Positions 25,711 through 35,500 of a stretch of 64,000 nt of DNA are shown here, piece after piece. Source of the DNA: Kineosporiaceae bacterium (lineage in GTDB: Bacteria; Actinomycetota; Actinomycetes; Actinomycetales; Kineosporiaceae); NCBI GenBank assembly GCA_016713225.1, contig JADJPO010000004.1, forward strand, positions 1 to 64,000. The letters run 5' to 3'. The first letter of the stretch is position 1. Each line of letters begins with the position of its first letter. The notes below the pieces were generated by a model. That model had not been told where the DNA came from. It saw nothing but the letters and a program-made list of their open reading frames with translations, and ran no database searches. The translations under genes were made by a program, and so were the position numbers.

Positions 25711-26570
25711 CGGGAGTGCCGGCTACCGATCACCGGACCGGCCGTCGAGCGGCGGTTGAGCAGGACCAGCCCGGCGAAGGCGGTGAACGCCGCCAGCAGC
25801 GCCCACGTCGCCGGCGAGGTACCGCCGATCACGGTGTCGGCAGCCTGGCCGCCGTCACCGGTGCGCACAACGCCGGGGCGCTTCGAACCGACCAGACCCA
25901 GGCGCATCACGTGCAGGACGGCGTCTGTCGTGCCGGCCGTGGCGTCACCGATCGCGTACAGCCGCACCAGGGTTCCCGGCTGCAGCGTCACCGTGACGGG
26001 GTCGAGGATCACCGGGCCGCTGGTCGCCGTGGGCACCATGTCGATCAGACAGTCCATGGCCTTGTTCTCGACCGTCAGCGACTCGCCGTTGGCGACGTTG
26101 CGGAAGATCACCTTGCCGTTGTCGCGGATGTCCACCGGCGGCGCGGCCGCCACGTGGGAGACCACCAACCGGGACTTGCCGGGGGCGATGGCGCGCAGAT
26201 CGTTGCCGAAGACCGTGATGACCGCCGACCGGGCCGCATCGGCACTGCGGTGGGCGACGACGTCGATGCTCTCGCCGGCCTTGACGGTGAACGATCCGGT
26301 CACCACGGAGGTACCGGCGTTCTTCAACGTCAGCACGTGCGGACCGGCGGCCAGGTGCAACGGACCGACGATCGTCTTGGGCGCCGCCGCGGCGGCAACC
26401 GTGTGGCCATCGACCACGACGTCCGCGGGAGAGCCCACGAGCCCGTGGACGACGAAGACGTCACCGGTCGAGGCGGCGCCCGCGCTCATCGGCACGGCGA
26501 ACAGCGCCGCGGTGCTCGCCAATGCCAGCGCCAGCACGCTCAGCAGGCCGCGAGCCCAGCGAACACCCAT
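25707..26570 (-). CDS. DUF4397 domain surface protein
   Basis: This 287-residue exported protein has a signal peptide (MGVRWARGLLSVLALALAST, cleavage near Ala33) and tandem beta domains of the DUF4397 type (DVFVVHGLVGSPADVVVDG near 37 and VVSHVAAAPPVDIRDNG near 136). A C-terminal helix (about 255-271) is followed by a basic tail. No LPXTG motif precedes the helix; GGTSPATW stands in its place, so sortase processing by the coupled downstream class F enzyme is inferred only from position. The ATG at 26570 gives the signal peptide; the frame is open far upstream by chance. Confidence 0.85.
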   Translation of the reverse strand: MGVRWARGLLSVLALALASTAALFAVPMSAGAASTGDVFVVHGLVGSPADVVVDGHTVAAAAAPKTIVGPLHLAAGPHVLTLKNAGTSVVTGSFTVKAGESIDVVAHRSADAARSAVITVFGNDLRAIAPGKSRLVVSHVAAAPPVDIRDNGKVIFRNVANGESLTVENKAMDCLIDMVPTATSGPVILDPVTVTLQPGTLVRLYAIGDATAGTTDAVLHVMRLGLVGSKRPGVVRTGDGGQAADTVIGGTSPATWALLAAFTAFAGLVLLNRRSTAGPVIGSRHSR

Positions 26571-26838
26571 CGAGACCTCCGTGTCATGGCCGATCGTGAC
26601 CAATCTGCGCGCAACCGCGGTTGTCGGCTGCTCTGCGTGAGCACACTCTAGGGCCGAGGATGCGACATTCGGTGGCAGCTTGGCCGAACCGTCACGGACG
26701 GGTCGTACCAGCTTGGTCACGAGCGGGACGTTTGACACCGAGTGTGACCATCGTGACGTCTGGATCCGGATAGTGTGTCCGGTAACAAGGCCGTCTCTTT
26801 GCACGTGGCGGGCTTGATCCGGGTGGTGGGAGGTACAG

Positions 26839-28155
26839 ATGACGGAGCGGAATCCCGCTTCGACCACGGGGGAGATCGTCGAGCAGGCCTCGACGCTGCC
26901 CACCGTTGTCCCTGCGCCCGCCGAACCGGTTCCGGCCGGGGCGCTGTCCACCGAGGCCGAGCCACCCGAGATCACCGGGGACGCCGTCCCCGAGACGCGC
27001 CGCGCCGACGCCCCCGTGCCCGTGGTCGCGCCACCCCGTCCCGTGTCGAGTTCGCCGGGATTGAAGTCGCGCCACCCCCGCCGCCCCACGTCCCCGGTGG
27101 CGGTTCGTCCCGTCCGGGCGCCGCTGTCGGGCCTGCGCCAGAAGATCGAGAGCACGGCGGCACTGCGCGAGTCGCTGGACGCCAAGGAGGCCGAGGCCCA
27201 GGACCTGCGCGCCTCCATCGAACAACTGCGCCGCGAGCTGGACAACGAACGCGGTGCTCCGCCGGCAGCGCCGCTGCCCGACACCTTCGGCGGGGTGCCC
27301 CCGACCGCCGACGCGGTCGCCGACTCCTTCGAGCGCAGCGAGTCCGAGACCACGCGTCGTCCGTGGTGGTTCCTGATGCTGATGGCGGTGATCCTGGCGG
27401 CGCTGCTGCTGGCACTCGCCTCGCGGTGCGACAGCTCCCCCACGGCCTCCACCCCGCAACCCTCGGCCGGCGCCTCGGCACCGGTCACCGGAGCAGCCTC
27501 GCCGGCCGCGTCGTCCGAGCCGACCGCCGCAACCGGGGCGAAGGCGACGCCGATGCCCTGGCCGGGGTCCGGCCCCGTGGTCCGCCCGGCGAGTGTGCCG
27601 GCCACCGGCCCCGGGATCGACACGCCCGGAACCCATCTCGAGATCGCTCTCGACCGCGACGGCACGTCGGTCGACGCCTACGAGAGCCTGCGCCTGGTCG
27701 ACCCGCGCAGCGAGCCGTTGGCCCTTCAGCTGCCGTCGATGACCAGCGAGGTCCGCTCGACGATACGCAGCATCCAGGTCGAGCTCGACGGCGTGCTCGC
27801 CCCGGTGACCGGCACGTCGGCCACCGGATTCAGCGCCGCACCGGTCGCCGGCAAGCCCTACACGACCGCCGTGGTGCGCTACCAGCTGGCCACCTCGGTC
27901 GTGGTGCCGACCCCGGCCCGGGCCGGGCGCATCTCGGCCGTGGCCGTGTCGCTGACCGCGCCGCTGGCCCAGGCCGCCGACCTGCCGGTGCGGCTGCACA
28001 GCGCTGATCCCCAGATGCGTGGGGTCGACTGCGCGCTGGCGGCCATCACCGACCGGTTGTGCGGTGCCCTCGATGCGAAGACCGGGCTGACCGCGCTCCT
28101 GCCGGCCTCGGCTCAGAGCGCCATCTTCTCCGTCCAGGTGGACCGCACGAGCTGA
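26839..28155 (+). CDS. Membrane protein with coiled coil and extracellular domain, unknown
   Basis: This 438-residue protein has a Pro/Ala/Glu-rich cytoplasmic part, a coiled coil (about 98-140, SLDAKEAEAQDLRASIEQLR), one transmembrane helix (about 176-195) and an extracellular Ser/Thr/Pro stretch leading to a beta-rich domain (about 255-438) with two cysteines near Cys402 and Cys412. No family is recognised. It is divergent from the DUF4397-sortase pair, with 268 bp between starts, and convergent with the radical SAM gene. A cell-envelope role beside the sortase locus is a guess. Confidence 0.7.
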   Translation: MTERNPASTTGEIVEQASTLPTVVPAPAEPVPAGALSTEAEPPEITGDAVPETRRADAPVPVVAPPRPVSSSPGLKSRHPRRPTSPVAVRPVRAPLSGLRQKIESTAALRESLDAKEAEAQDLRASIEQLRRELDNERGAPPAAPLPDTFGGVPPTADAVADSFERSESETTRRPWWFLMLMAVILAALLLALASRCDSSPTASTPQPSAGASAPVTGAASPAASSEPTAATGAKATPMPWPGSGPVVRPASVPATGPGIDTPGTHLEIALDRDGTSVDAYESLRLVDPRSEPLALQLPSMTSEVRSTIRSIQVELDGVLAPVTGTSATGFSAAPVAGKPYTTAVVRYQLATSVVVPTPARAGRISAVAVSLTAPLAQAADLPVRLHSADPQMRGVDCALAAITDRLCGALDAKTGLTALLPASAQSAIFSVQVDRTS

Positions 28156-28197
28156 ACGGTGCGAGCCACGACCTGAACGGTTCGGCTGAGCCGCCGG

Positions 28198-30111
28198 TCA
28201 GTGCGGGCGGGCGAGCTGGATCTCGGTGCCCAGCTGCGGGCAGACGCCGCAGTCGAAGCACGGGGTCCAGCGGCAGTCCTCGACCTCGACGGCGTCAGCG
28301 GATCCGACAGCGTCCTGCCAGTCCTCCCACAGCCAGTCCTTGTCCAGCCCCGAGTCCAGGTGGTCCCAGGGCAGCACCTCGCTCTGGTCACGCTCGCGCG
28401 TGGTGTACCAGTCGACGTCCACCGGTTCGCTCGCCAGCGCGGTCTCGGCCGCGCTCATCCATCGATCGAAACTGAAGTGCTCGCTCCAGCCGTCGAAGCG
28501 GCCACCGTCCGCCCACACCGCCCGGATGACCGCGGACAGCCGCCGGTCACCGCGCGACAACAGTCCCTCGACGATGCCCGGCTTGCCGTCGTGGTAGCGG
28601 AATCCGATCGCGCGGGCGTAGTTGCGATCCGACCGGACGGCGTCGCGCAGCTTGGCCAGGCGGGCGTCGGTGGTCTCGTGGTCGAGTTGAGCGGCCCACT
28701 GGAACGGGGTGTGCGGCTTGGGCACGAAGCCGCCGATGCTGACGGTGCACCGGATGTCGCGGGTGCCGGTCACGCGGCGTCCGGTCTCGATGACCCGCTT
28801 GGCGAGTTCGGCGATCTGCAGCACGTCCTCGTCGGTCTCGGTGGGCAGTCCGCACATGAAGTAGAGCTTCACCTGACGCCAGCCGGCCGAGTAGGCGGCC
28901 GTCACGGTACGCACCAGGTCGTCCTCGGTGACCATCTTGTTGATCACCTTGCGAATGCGTTCGCTACCGCCCTCGGGCGCGAACGTCAGCCCGGATCGCC
29001 GTCCGTTGCGGGACAGCTCGTTGGCCAGGTCGATGTTGAACGCATCGACGCGGGTGCTGGGCAGGGACAACCCGGTGTTGGTGCCGTCGTAGGTGTCGGC
29101 CAGCTGCTTGGTCAGGTCGGCGATCTCGGAATGGTCGGCGCTGGACAGGCTGAGCAGCCCGACCTCTTCGAAACCCGTTGCCGCCAAGCCCTTCTCGACC
29201 ATGCCTCGAATACCGTGGGTGCTCCGCTCCCGCACCGGCCTGGTGATCATTCCGGCTTGGCAGAACCGGCAGCCGCGGGTGCACCCGCGAAAGATCTCGA
29301 CGCTCATCCGCTCGTGCACGCTCTCGGCGAGCGGAACCAGCGGCTGCTTGGGGTAGGGCCAGGAGTCCAGGTCCATCAGGGTGTGCTTGCTGACCCGCCA
29401 CGGCACGCCCGGGCGGTTGGGAGCCACCCGACGAATGCGACCGTCGGCGGTGTAGTCGACGTCGTAGAAGGCGGGCACGTAGACCGAGCCGGTCGCGGCA
29501 AGGCGCTCCAGCAGGCCGAGTCGTCCACCGGGGCGCCCCTCACGCTTCCAGGCCCCGACCAGGTCGGTCACCATGAGCACGGCCTGCTCGCCGTCCCCCA
29601 GGATCGCGGCATCGATGAACTCGGCGATCGGCTCGGGGTTGAAGGCGGCGTGTCCCCCGGAGAGGACGATCGGGTGATCCTCGCCGCGGTCGGCGGCGCT
29701 CAGCGGGATGCCGGCCAGGTCGAGCGCCGTGAGCATGTTGGTGTAGCCGAGCTCGGTCGAGAAGGACACCCCGAAGACGTCGAACGCTCCCACCGGCCGG
29801 TGGGCATCGACCGTGAACTGCGGGACGCCGTGGCTGCGCATCAGCGCTTCCATCTCGGGCCAAACCGCATACGTGCGCTCGGCCAACGCGTCGTCCCGCT
29901 CGTTGATGACCTCGTAGAGGATCATGACGCCCTGGTTGGGCAGGCCGACCTCGTACGCGTCGGGGTACATGAGTGCCCAGCGCACGGTGGCCTCGCCGAC
30001 GAGGTCCCAGTCCTTGACCGTGCTGTTGAGCTCACCGCCGACGTACTGGATCGGCTTGCTGACCAAGGGCAGCAACGGTTCCAGGTCTTCGAAGACGCTC
30101 CGCACGGGCAT
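28198..30111 (-). CDS. B12-binding-type radical SAM protein (TIGR03960)
   Basis: This 637-residue protein has an N-terminal B12-binding-like domain (about 30-250) and a radical SAM barrel with the cluster motif in RGCTRGCRFCQAGM (Cx3Cx2C). A C-terminal CFDCGVCPQ suggests a second metal or Fe-S site. TIGR03960 proteins pair with DUF2344 proteins and usually lie beside them in the rne-rplU neighbourhood; their substrate is not established. The start is the ATG at 30111 (PVRSVFEDLEPLLPLVSKPI follows); an open frame further upstream has no family similarity. Confidence 0.9.
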   Translation of the reverse strand: MPVRSVFEDLEPLLPLVSKPIQYVGGELNSTVKDWDLVGEATVRWALMYPDAYEVGLPNQGVMILYEVINERDDALAERTYAVWPEMEALMRSHGVPQFTVDAHRPVGAFDVFGVSFSTELGYTNMLTALDLAGIPLSAADRGEDHPIVLSGGHAAFNPEPIAEFIDAAILGDGEQAVLMVTDLVGAWKREGRPGGRLGLLERLAATGSVYVPAFYDVDYTADGRIRRVAPNRPGVPWRVSKHTLMDLDSWPYPKQPLVPLAESVHERMSVEIFRGCTRGCRFCQAGMITRPVRERSTHGIRGMVEKGLAATGFEEVGLLSLSSADHSEIADLTKQLADTYDGTNTGLSLPSTRVDAFNIDLANELSRNGRRSGLTFAPEGGSERIRKVINKMVTEDDLVRTVTAAYSAGWRQVKLYFMCGLPTETDEDVLQIAELAKRVIETGRRVTGTRDIRCTVSIGGFVPKPHTPFQWAAQLDHETTDARLAKLRDAVRSDRNYARAIGFRYHDGKPGIVEGLLSRGDRRLSAVIRAVWADGGRFDGWSEHFSFDRWMSAAETALASEPVDVDWYTTRERDQSEVLPWDHLDSGLDKDWLWEDWQDAVGSADAVEVEDCRWTPCFDCGVCPQLGTEIQLARPH

Positions 30112-30160
30112 GTAGGCAACCCTAACCCGGCTTGCACCGGGTGATGCTGACGAGGTGGGC

Positions 30161-30583
30161 TCAGCCCGCCAGGCCGGGGAACCAGAGCGCGATCTCGCGG
30201 GCCGCCGACTCGGGCGAGTCCGACCCGTGCACCAGGTTCTCGGTCGAGCCGTTGCCCCAGTCACGACCCAGGTCACCGCGGATGGTGCCCGGGGCCGCCT
30301 TGGTGGCGTCGGTGGTGCCCGCCAGCGAGCGCCAGCCCTCGATCACCCGTTGGCCCTCGATCACCGCGGCCACCACGGGGCCGGAGCTCATGAAGCCCAC
30401 CAGGTCGTCGAAGAACGGCTTTCCGACGTGCTCGGCATAGTGGGCATCGAGCAGCGCTCGGTCGGCTCGGCGCAGATCCATCGCCACGATCGTGTAGCCC
30501 TTGGCCTCGATCCGGCGCAGCACCTCCCCCACGTACCCGCGCGCGACGCCGTCCGGCTTGATCAGTACGAGGGTTCGGTCCAC
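30161..30583 (-). CDS. ndk: Nucleoside diphosphate kinase
   Basis: Ndk balances nucleoside triphosphate pools by phosphate transfer through a histidine. The 140-residue product shows the start DRTLVLIKPDGVARG, the segment YAEHVGKPFFDDLVGFMSSG and the active-site NLVHGSDSPESAAREI. Length and motifs are normal. It follows the folC-DUF4233 pair, from which a palindrome at 30692-30740 may separate it transcriptionally. Confidence 0.97.
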   Translation of the reverse strand: MDRTLVLIKPDGVARGYVGEVLRRIEAKGYTIVAMDLRRADRALLDAHYAEHVGKPFFDDLVGFMSSGPVVAAVIEGQRVIEGWRSLAGTTDATKAAPGTIRGDLGRDWGNGSTENLVHGSDSPESAAREIALWFPGLAG

Positions 30584-30691
30584 GGCCGAAGCATAGCCAG
30601 ACCGGGCATACCAGGCCCTGGACCAGAGGTCTCAGGTGCAATGCCGCTCGAGGTGATCCCTGGATGGTGTGCACCGCGAGCACCCATTCTT

Positions 30692-30740
30692 GGTGATCAT
30701 GCAATCCGCGCACGTTTTGTGCACGGATTGCATGATCACC
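30692..30740. repeat. GGTGATCA-ended palindrome, copy 4
   Basis: Arms of 22 nt (GGTGATCATGCAATCCGCGC and partner, 30692-30713 and 30719-30740) pair with one mismatch around a 5-nt loop. It lies between the DUF4233 stop and the ndk start, on the same strand as both, so it is a likely terminator of the folC transcript. Its ends match the other TGATCA-capped palindromes. Confidence 0.85.
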
Positions 30741-30774
30741 GAGGGTTTGGGGCGAGGACACCCACACACCGTGC

Positions 30775-31152
30775 TCAGGTCGAGGACTGACCTGCCTCGC
30801 GTCGGCGGTCCAGCTCCTGCGCGATCCGGGCGCGATCGCGCTCGACGCGGGTGCCCACCCGCAGGGCGGCGAACCAGAGCACCGCGAAGACCACCCCCAC
30901 GATGTACATGGCGTGGATCCAGTACCCGGTGGCGATCACCGCGACCTGCAGCACGCTGCCCAGAACGTAGCCCGCGCGCGAGCGCAGCAGGCCGGCCGCC
31001 ACGAGGCAGGCCAGCGCCAAGGCTCCCAGGATCAGCATCGAGCGGCCGAGGCTGATGGTGGTGGTTGCCTTACCCGCCAGGCCGCCCAGGAACACCGAGA
31101 TCGACTCCAGCGCGAGCATGCTGGCGGCGAGGGTGCGGCGCGGAGATCTCAT
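30775..31152 (-). CDS. DUF4233 domain membrane protein
   Basis: This 125-residue protein has about four transmembrane helices (near 8-25, 38-56, 63-80, 83-98) and a charged coiled tail. DUF4233 proteins lie after folC in many actinobacteria and have no known function. The ATG overlaps the folC stop (ATGA), so it is translated with folC. Confidence 0.88.
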   Translation of the reverse strand: MRSPRRTLAASMLALESISVFLGGLAGKATTTISLGRSMLILGALALACLVAAGLLRSRAGYVLGSVLQVAVIATGYWIHAMYIVGVVFAVLWFAALRVGTRVERDRARIAQELDRRREAGQSST

Positions 31153-32510
31153 CGGTCCACCCGCAGCAGCGTGCGCACCTCTCCGGCCAGCGGGATCGAG
31201 CCCGTGACCAGCACTCCGGCACCCGGCTCGTGGTCGACCTCGGCCCGGGCCACGGCCAGGTCGAGAGCCGAGTCGAGCCGGTCGGCGACGTGCACGCGAT
31301 CCTCGCCGAAGACCTCCCGGGCGATCTCGGCCAGCTCGTCCGGCGCCATGGCGCGCGGGGACGCCGAACGGGTCACGACGACCTCGTCCAGCACGGGTTG
31401 CAGCGCGTCCAGGATGCCGATCACGTCCTTGTCGGCCATCACCCCGACCACCCCGATCAGACGGGCGAACCCGAACGCGTCGTCGATCGAGTCGGCGAGC
31501 GCCTGGGCACCGGCGGGGTTGTGCGCGGCGTCCACCATGATCGTGGGGCTGCGGCGCACGACCTCGAGCCGGCCCGGCGAGTCCACCCCCGCGAAGGCGG
31601 CGCGGACGACGTCCGGATCGAGCCGTCCGCTGCTCGGCCCGGCGCCGAGGAACGCCTCGACGGCGGCCAGCGCACACACCGCGTTCTGCGCCTGGTGAAT
31701 GCCGTGCAGTGGCAGGAACAGGTCCTCGTAGATGCCGCCGAGACCCTGCAGGGTCAGCAACTGTCCGCCGATGGCGACCTCGCGCCCGGCCACACCGAAC
31801 TCGAGGCCCTCGCGGGCCACCGTGGCACCGACCTCGGCGGCACGACGCAGCAGGATCTCGGCCGCCTCGTGACTGTCCTGGTCGGCGATGATCGCCACGG
31901 CACCGGGCTTGATGATCCCGGCCTTCTCGGTGGCGATCTGGCTGATCTCGTGGCCGAGGAAGTGCTGGTGGTCGATCGCGATCGGCGTGATCACGGCGAC
32001 CTCGGCATCGATCACGTTGGTGGCATCCCACGAACCACCCATGCCGACCTCGATGACGGCAACCTCGGCCGGGGCGTCGGCGAAGGCCGCGTACGCCATG
32101 GCGACGAGCACCTCGAAGAAGGTCATCCGTGGCTCGCCGCGCTCGGCCGAGCGGGCATCGACCAGGTCGAGATACGGGGCGATCTCGTCGTAGACCTCGA
32201 CGAACCGCTCGGGCGAGAGCGGCTCGCCGTCGATCGCGATCCGCTCGCGGACGTCGGACAGGTGCGGGCTGACGAATCGACCGGTGCGCAAGCCGTGTTC
32301 GCGCAGCAGTCGCTCGACGATGCGTGTGGTCGAGGTCTTGCCGTTGGTGCCGGTCAGATGGACGGCGCGCAGCGAGGTCTGCGGGTCGCCCATCAGCTCG
32401 GTGACCGCTCTGATCCGGTCGAGGCTCGGCACCAGGTCGTGCTCGGGTGCCCGGGACAGGATCGCCCGGTAGACGTCCTCGAGGCGCTCGACCGGGTCGG
32501 TGTCGGTCAC
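31149..32510 (-). CDS. folC: Bifunctional folylpolyglutamate/dihydrofolate synthase
   Basis: FolC adds glutamate to dihydropteroate and to folates. The 453-residue product has the ATP-binding loop VHLTGTNGKTSTTRIVERLL, the segment VGMGGSWDATN with the family acidic residues, and ITPIAIDHQHFLG. It starts with GTG overlapping the ileS stop (GTGA) and is followed by the overlapping DUF4233 gene, forming a tight ileS-folC-DUF4233 series. Confidence 0.95.
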   Translation of the reverse strand: MTDTDPVERLEDVYRAILSRAPEHDLVPSLDRIRAVTELMGDPQTSLRAVHLTGTNGKTSTTRIVERLLREHGLRTGRFVSPHLSDVRERIAIDGEPLSPERFVEVYDEIAPYLDLVDARSAERGEPRMTFFEVLVAMAYAAFADAPAEVAVIEVGMGGSWDATNVIDAEVAVITPIAIDHQHFLGHEISQIATEKAGIIKPGAVAIIADQDSHEAAEILLRRAAEVGATVAREGLEFGVAGREVAIGGQLLTLQGLGGIYEDLFLPLHGIHQAQNAVCALAAVEAFLGAGPSSGRLDPDVVRAAFAGVDSPGRLEVVRRSPTIMVDAAHNPAGAQALADSIDDAFGFARLIGVVGVMADKDVIGILDALQPVLDEVVVTRSASPRAMAPDELAEIAREVFGEDRVHVADRLDSALDLAVARAEVDHEPGAGVLVTGSIPLAGEVRTLLRVDR

Positions 32511-35500
32511 GCGCGTTCCACCGACACGGCCGCCACGGCCTCGCCGGACAGCGTCTCGTACGAGACCTGCCCATCACGTTCGGCCTGCGCGGACAGCACG
32601 ACCTCGTCGGCCAGCGTCTCGCCGGCGATCAGGTCGCGATGCGCCTCGACCGCGGCAGCCACGTCATCGGATGGCGTGGTCAGCCGCAGCACGATCCGGT
32701 CGCCGATCGCCAGACCCGCGTCCCGCCGAGCCTGTTGCACGATCCGGATCACGTCGCGTGCCAGCCCCTCGCGGGCGGCCTCGGGCGTGACGGTGGTGTC
32801 CAGCACGACGAACCCGCCGCCGGGCAGCACCGCCACGGCCACCTGATCCTCACCGGCACCGGAGACCACGGTCTCGACCGCGAACTCGCCCTCGACCAGC
32901 GGCACCCCACCGCAGACCACGGCGCCGTCCTCGCCTCGACTCCAGTCCCCAGCCTTGCTGGCCTGGATCACCTGCTGGACGGCGCGCCCCAGCCGCGGGC
33001 CGGCGGCGCGGGCGTTGACGGTGAGCCGTTCGGTGACCCCGACGGCATGACCCCCGGCATCGGCCAGATCGACCAACCGGACGTCGCGCACGTTCACCTC
33101 GTCGGCGATCACCGCCGAGAACCCCTGCAGCGCAGCTGGTTCGGCAGTGACCACGGTGAGCTGGAGCAGCGGCAGCCGAACCCGCAGGTTCGCCGCCTTG
33201 CGCAGGCCCAAGGTGGCCGAGGCGACCTCGCGGGCGGTGTCCATGGCGGCCACCAGGGCGTCGTCCGCGGGCAGTTCGTCGGGGCTCGGCCAGTCGGTCA
33301 GGTGCACGCTGCGCCCGCCGGTGAGCTGCTGCCAGATGTCCTCGGTGACCAGCGGCAGCAGCGGCGCGGCGAGCCGGGTGAGCACCTCGAGCGAGCGGGC
33401 CAGGGTGTCGAACGCAGCCCGGCTCGAGGCGATGGCCGACGCCTCGGTTCCCGTGGCCCAGAACCGCTCCCGGGACCGGCGGATGTACCAGTTGGTCAGC
33501 ACGTCGAGGTGGTCACGCACGCTCTGGCAGGCACCGGCGATGTCGTAGGCGTCCAGCTGCTCGGTCATGGTGGTGACCAGGGCGTGGGTCTTGGCGAGCA
33601 GGTACCGGTCGAGCACGTCGTCCGAGGTGGTGGCGCCTTCACCGGAGGCCCAGTTGGCCCGATACCCGTTCTCGCCGAACGTGTTCGCGTACAGCGAGAA
33701 GAAGTACCAGACGTTCCACAGCGGCAGCATCACCTGGCGCACACCGTCGCGGATGCCGCGCTGGGTGACGACCAGGTTGCCGCCACGCAGCACCGGCGAG
33801 CTCATCAGGAACCAGCGCATGGCGTCCGAGCCGTCGCGGTCGAAGACCTCGCGGACGTCGGGGTAGTTGCGCAGGCTCTTGCTCATCTTGCGGCTGTCGT
33901 CACCGAGCAGGATGCCGTGGCTGACGCAGCTCGAGAACGCCGGCCGGTCGAACAGGGCGGTGGCCAGCACGTGCATGGTGTAGAACCAGCCGCGGGTCTG
34001 GCCGATGTACTCGACGATGAAGTCGCCCGGGTAGTGGTGCTCGAACCAGTCCTTGTTCTCGAACGGGTAGTGCACCTGCGCGAACGGCATCGAGCCGGAC
34101 TCGAACCAGCAGTCCAGCACCTCGGGCACCCGGCGCATGGTCGACCGTTGCCCTTCGGGGCGCGGGTCATCCGGGTTCGGCCGGGTCAGCTCGTCGATGA
34201 AGGGCCGGTGCAGGTCGGTGACCTCGACGCCGAAATCGGCCTGCAACTGCTCCAGCGAGCCGTAGACATCGGTGCGTGGGTAGGTCGGGTCATCGCTCAC
34301 CCACACCGGGATCGGACTGCCCCAGTACCGGTTACGGCTGATCGACCAGTCGCGGGCATTCGCCAACCACTTGCCGAACGAGCCCTCCTTGATGTGCTCG
34401 GGCACCCAGTGGATCTGCTGGTTCAGCTCGACCATGCGGTCCTTGAACGAGCTGACCTTGACGAACCAGCTCGACACCGCCTTGTAGATCAGCGGGTTGT
34501 CGCAGCGCCAGCAGTGCGGGTAGGGGTGTTCGTAGGTCTCGTGCCGCAGCAGGGTTCCGGCAGCCTTCAGGTCGGCGACGATGCGCGGGTTGGCCTCGAA
34601 CACCTGCATTCCGGCGTAGTCGCCGACCTCGCTGGTGAACCGCCCCTGGGCATCGACGGGGACGACGGGCTCGATGTCGGCGGCGTCGGTGACGAGCTTG
34701 TCCTCCTCACCGAAGGCCGGCGCGATGTGCACGATCCCGGTGCCGTCCTCGGTGGTGACGTAGTCGGCGGTCAGGATCTGGTGTGCGTTGCGCCGTCCGG
34801 CGAAGTAGGCGAACGGCGGGATGTAGGTCGAGCCGACCAGCTCGGCGCCGGTGAACCGGGCTGTGATGCGGGACGCCGCGTCGTCCCCGAGTTCGCGCGC
34901 GTACGCCGCCAGGCGCGCCTCGGCCAGCAGATACGAGGTGCCCTCGTGTCCGACCACGACATAGGTGACGTCCGAGTTCACCGCCATCGCGAGGTTGGAC
35001 GGCAGCGTCCAGGGGGTCGTCGTCCAGATCAGCGCCTTGGCGCCGACGGCCGGACCGCTGGTGAGCTCGAAGGCCACGGTGACGGCAGGGTCCTGCCGAT
35101 CGCGGTAGACGTCGTCCATGCGGGTCTCGGTGTTGCTCAGCGGGGTCTCACAACGCCAGCAGTAGGCCAGCACCCGGAAGCCCTCGTAGACCAAGCCCTT
35201 GTCCCACAGAGACTTGAAGGCCCACATGACCGATTCCATGTAGTCCAGGTCGAGGGTCTTGTAGTCGTTCTCGAAGTCGACCCAGCGCGCCTGGCGGTGG
35301 ACGTAGTCCTCCCAGTCCTTGGTGTAGGCCAGCACCGAGGTACGGCAGGCATCGTTGAAGGTGGCGATGCCCATCGTCTCGATCTCGGCCTTGTGGGCGA
35401 TGCCGAGCTGCTTCTCGGCCTCGACCTCGGCGGGCAGGCCGTGGCAGTCCCAACCGAAGCGGCGCTCGACCCGCCGCCCGCGCATGGTCTGGTACCGCGG

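Noticed and set aside
25707..27665. A 652-codon frame upstream of and including the DUF4397 gene.
   Set aside because: The first 365 codons are antisense to the membrane-protein gene; the ATG at 26570 gives a proper signal peptide.
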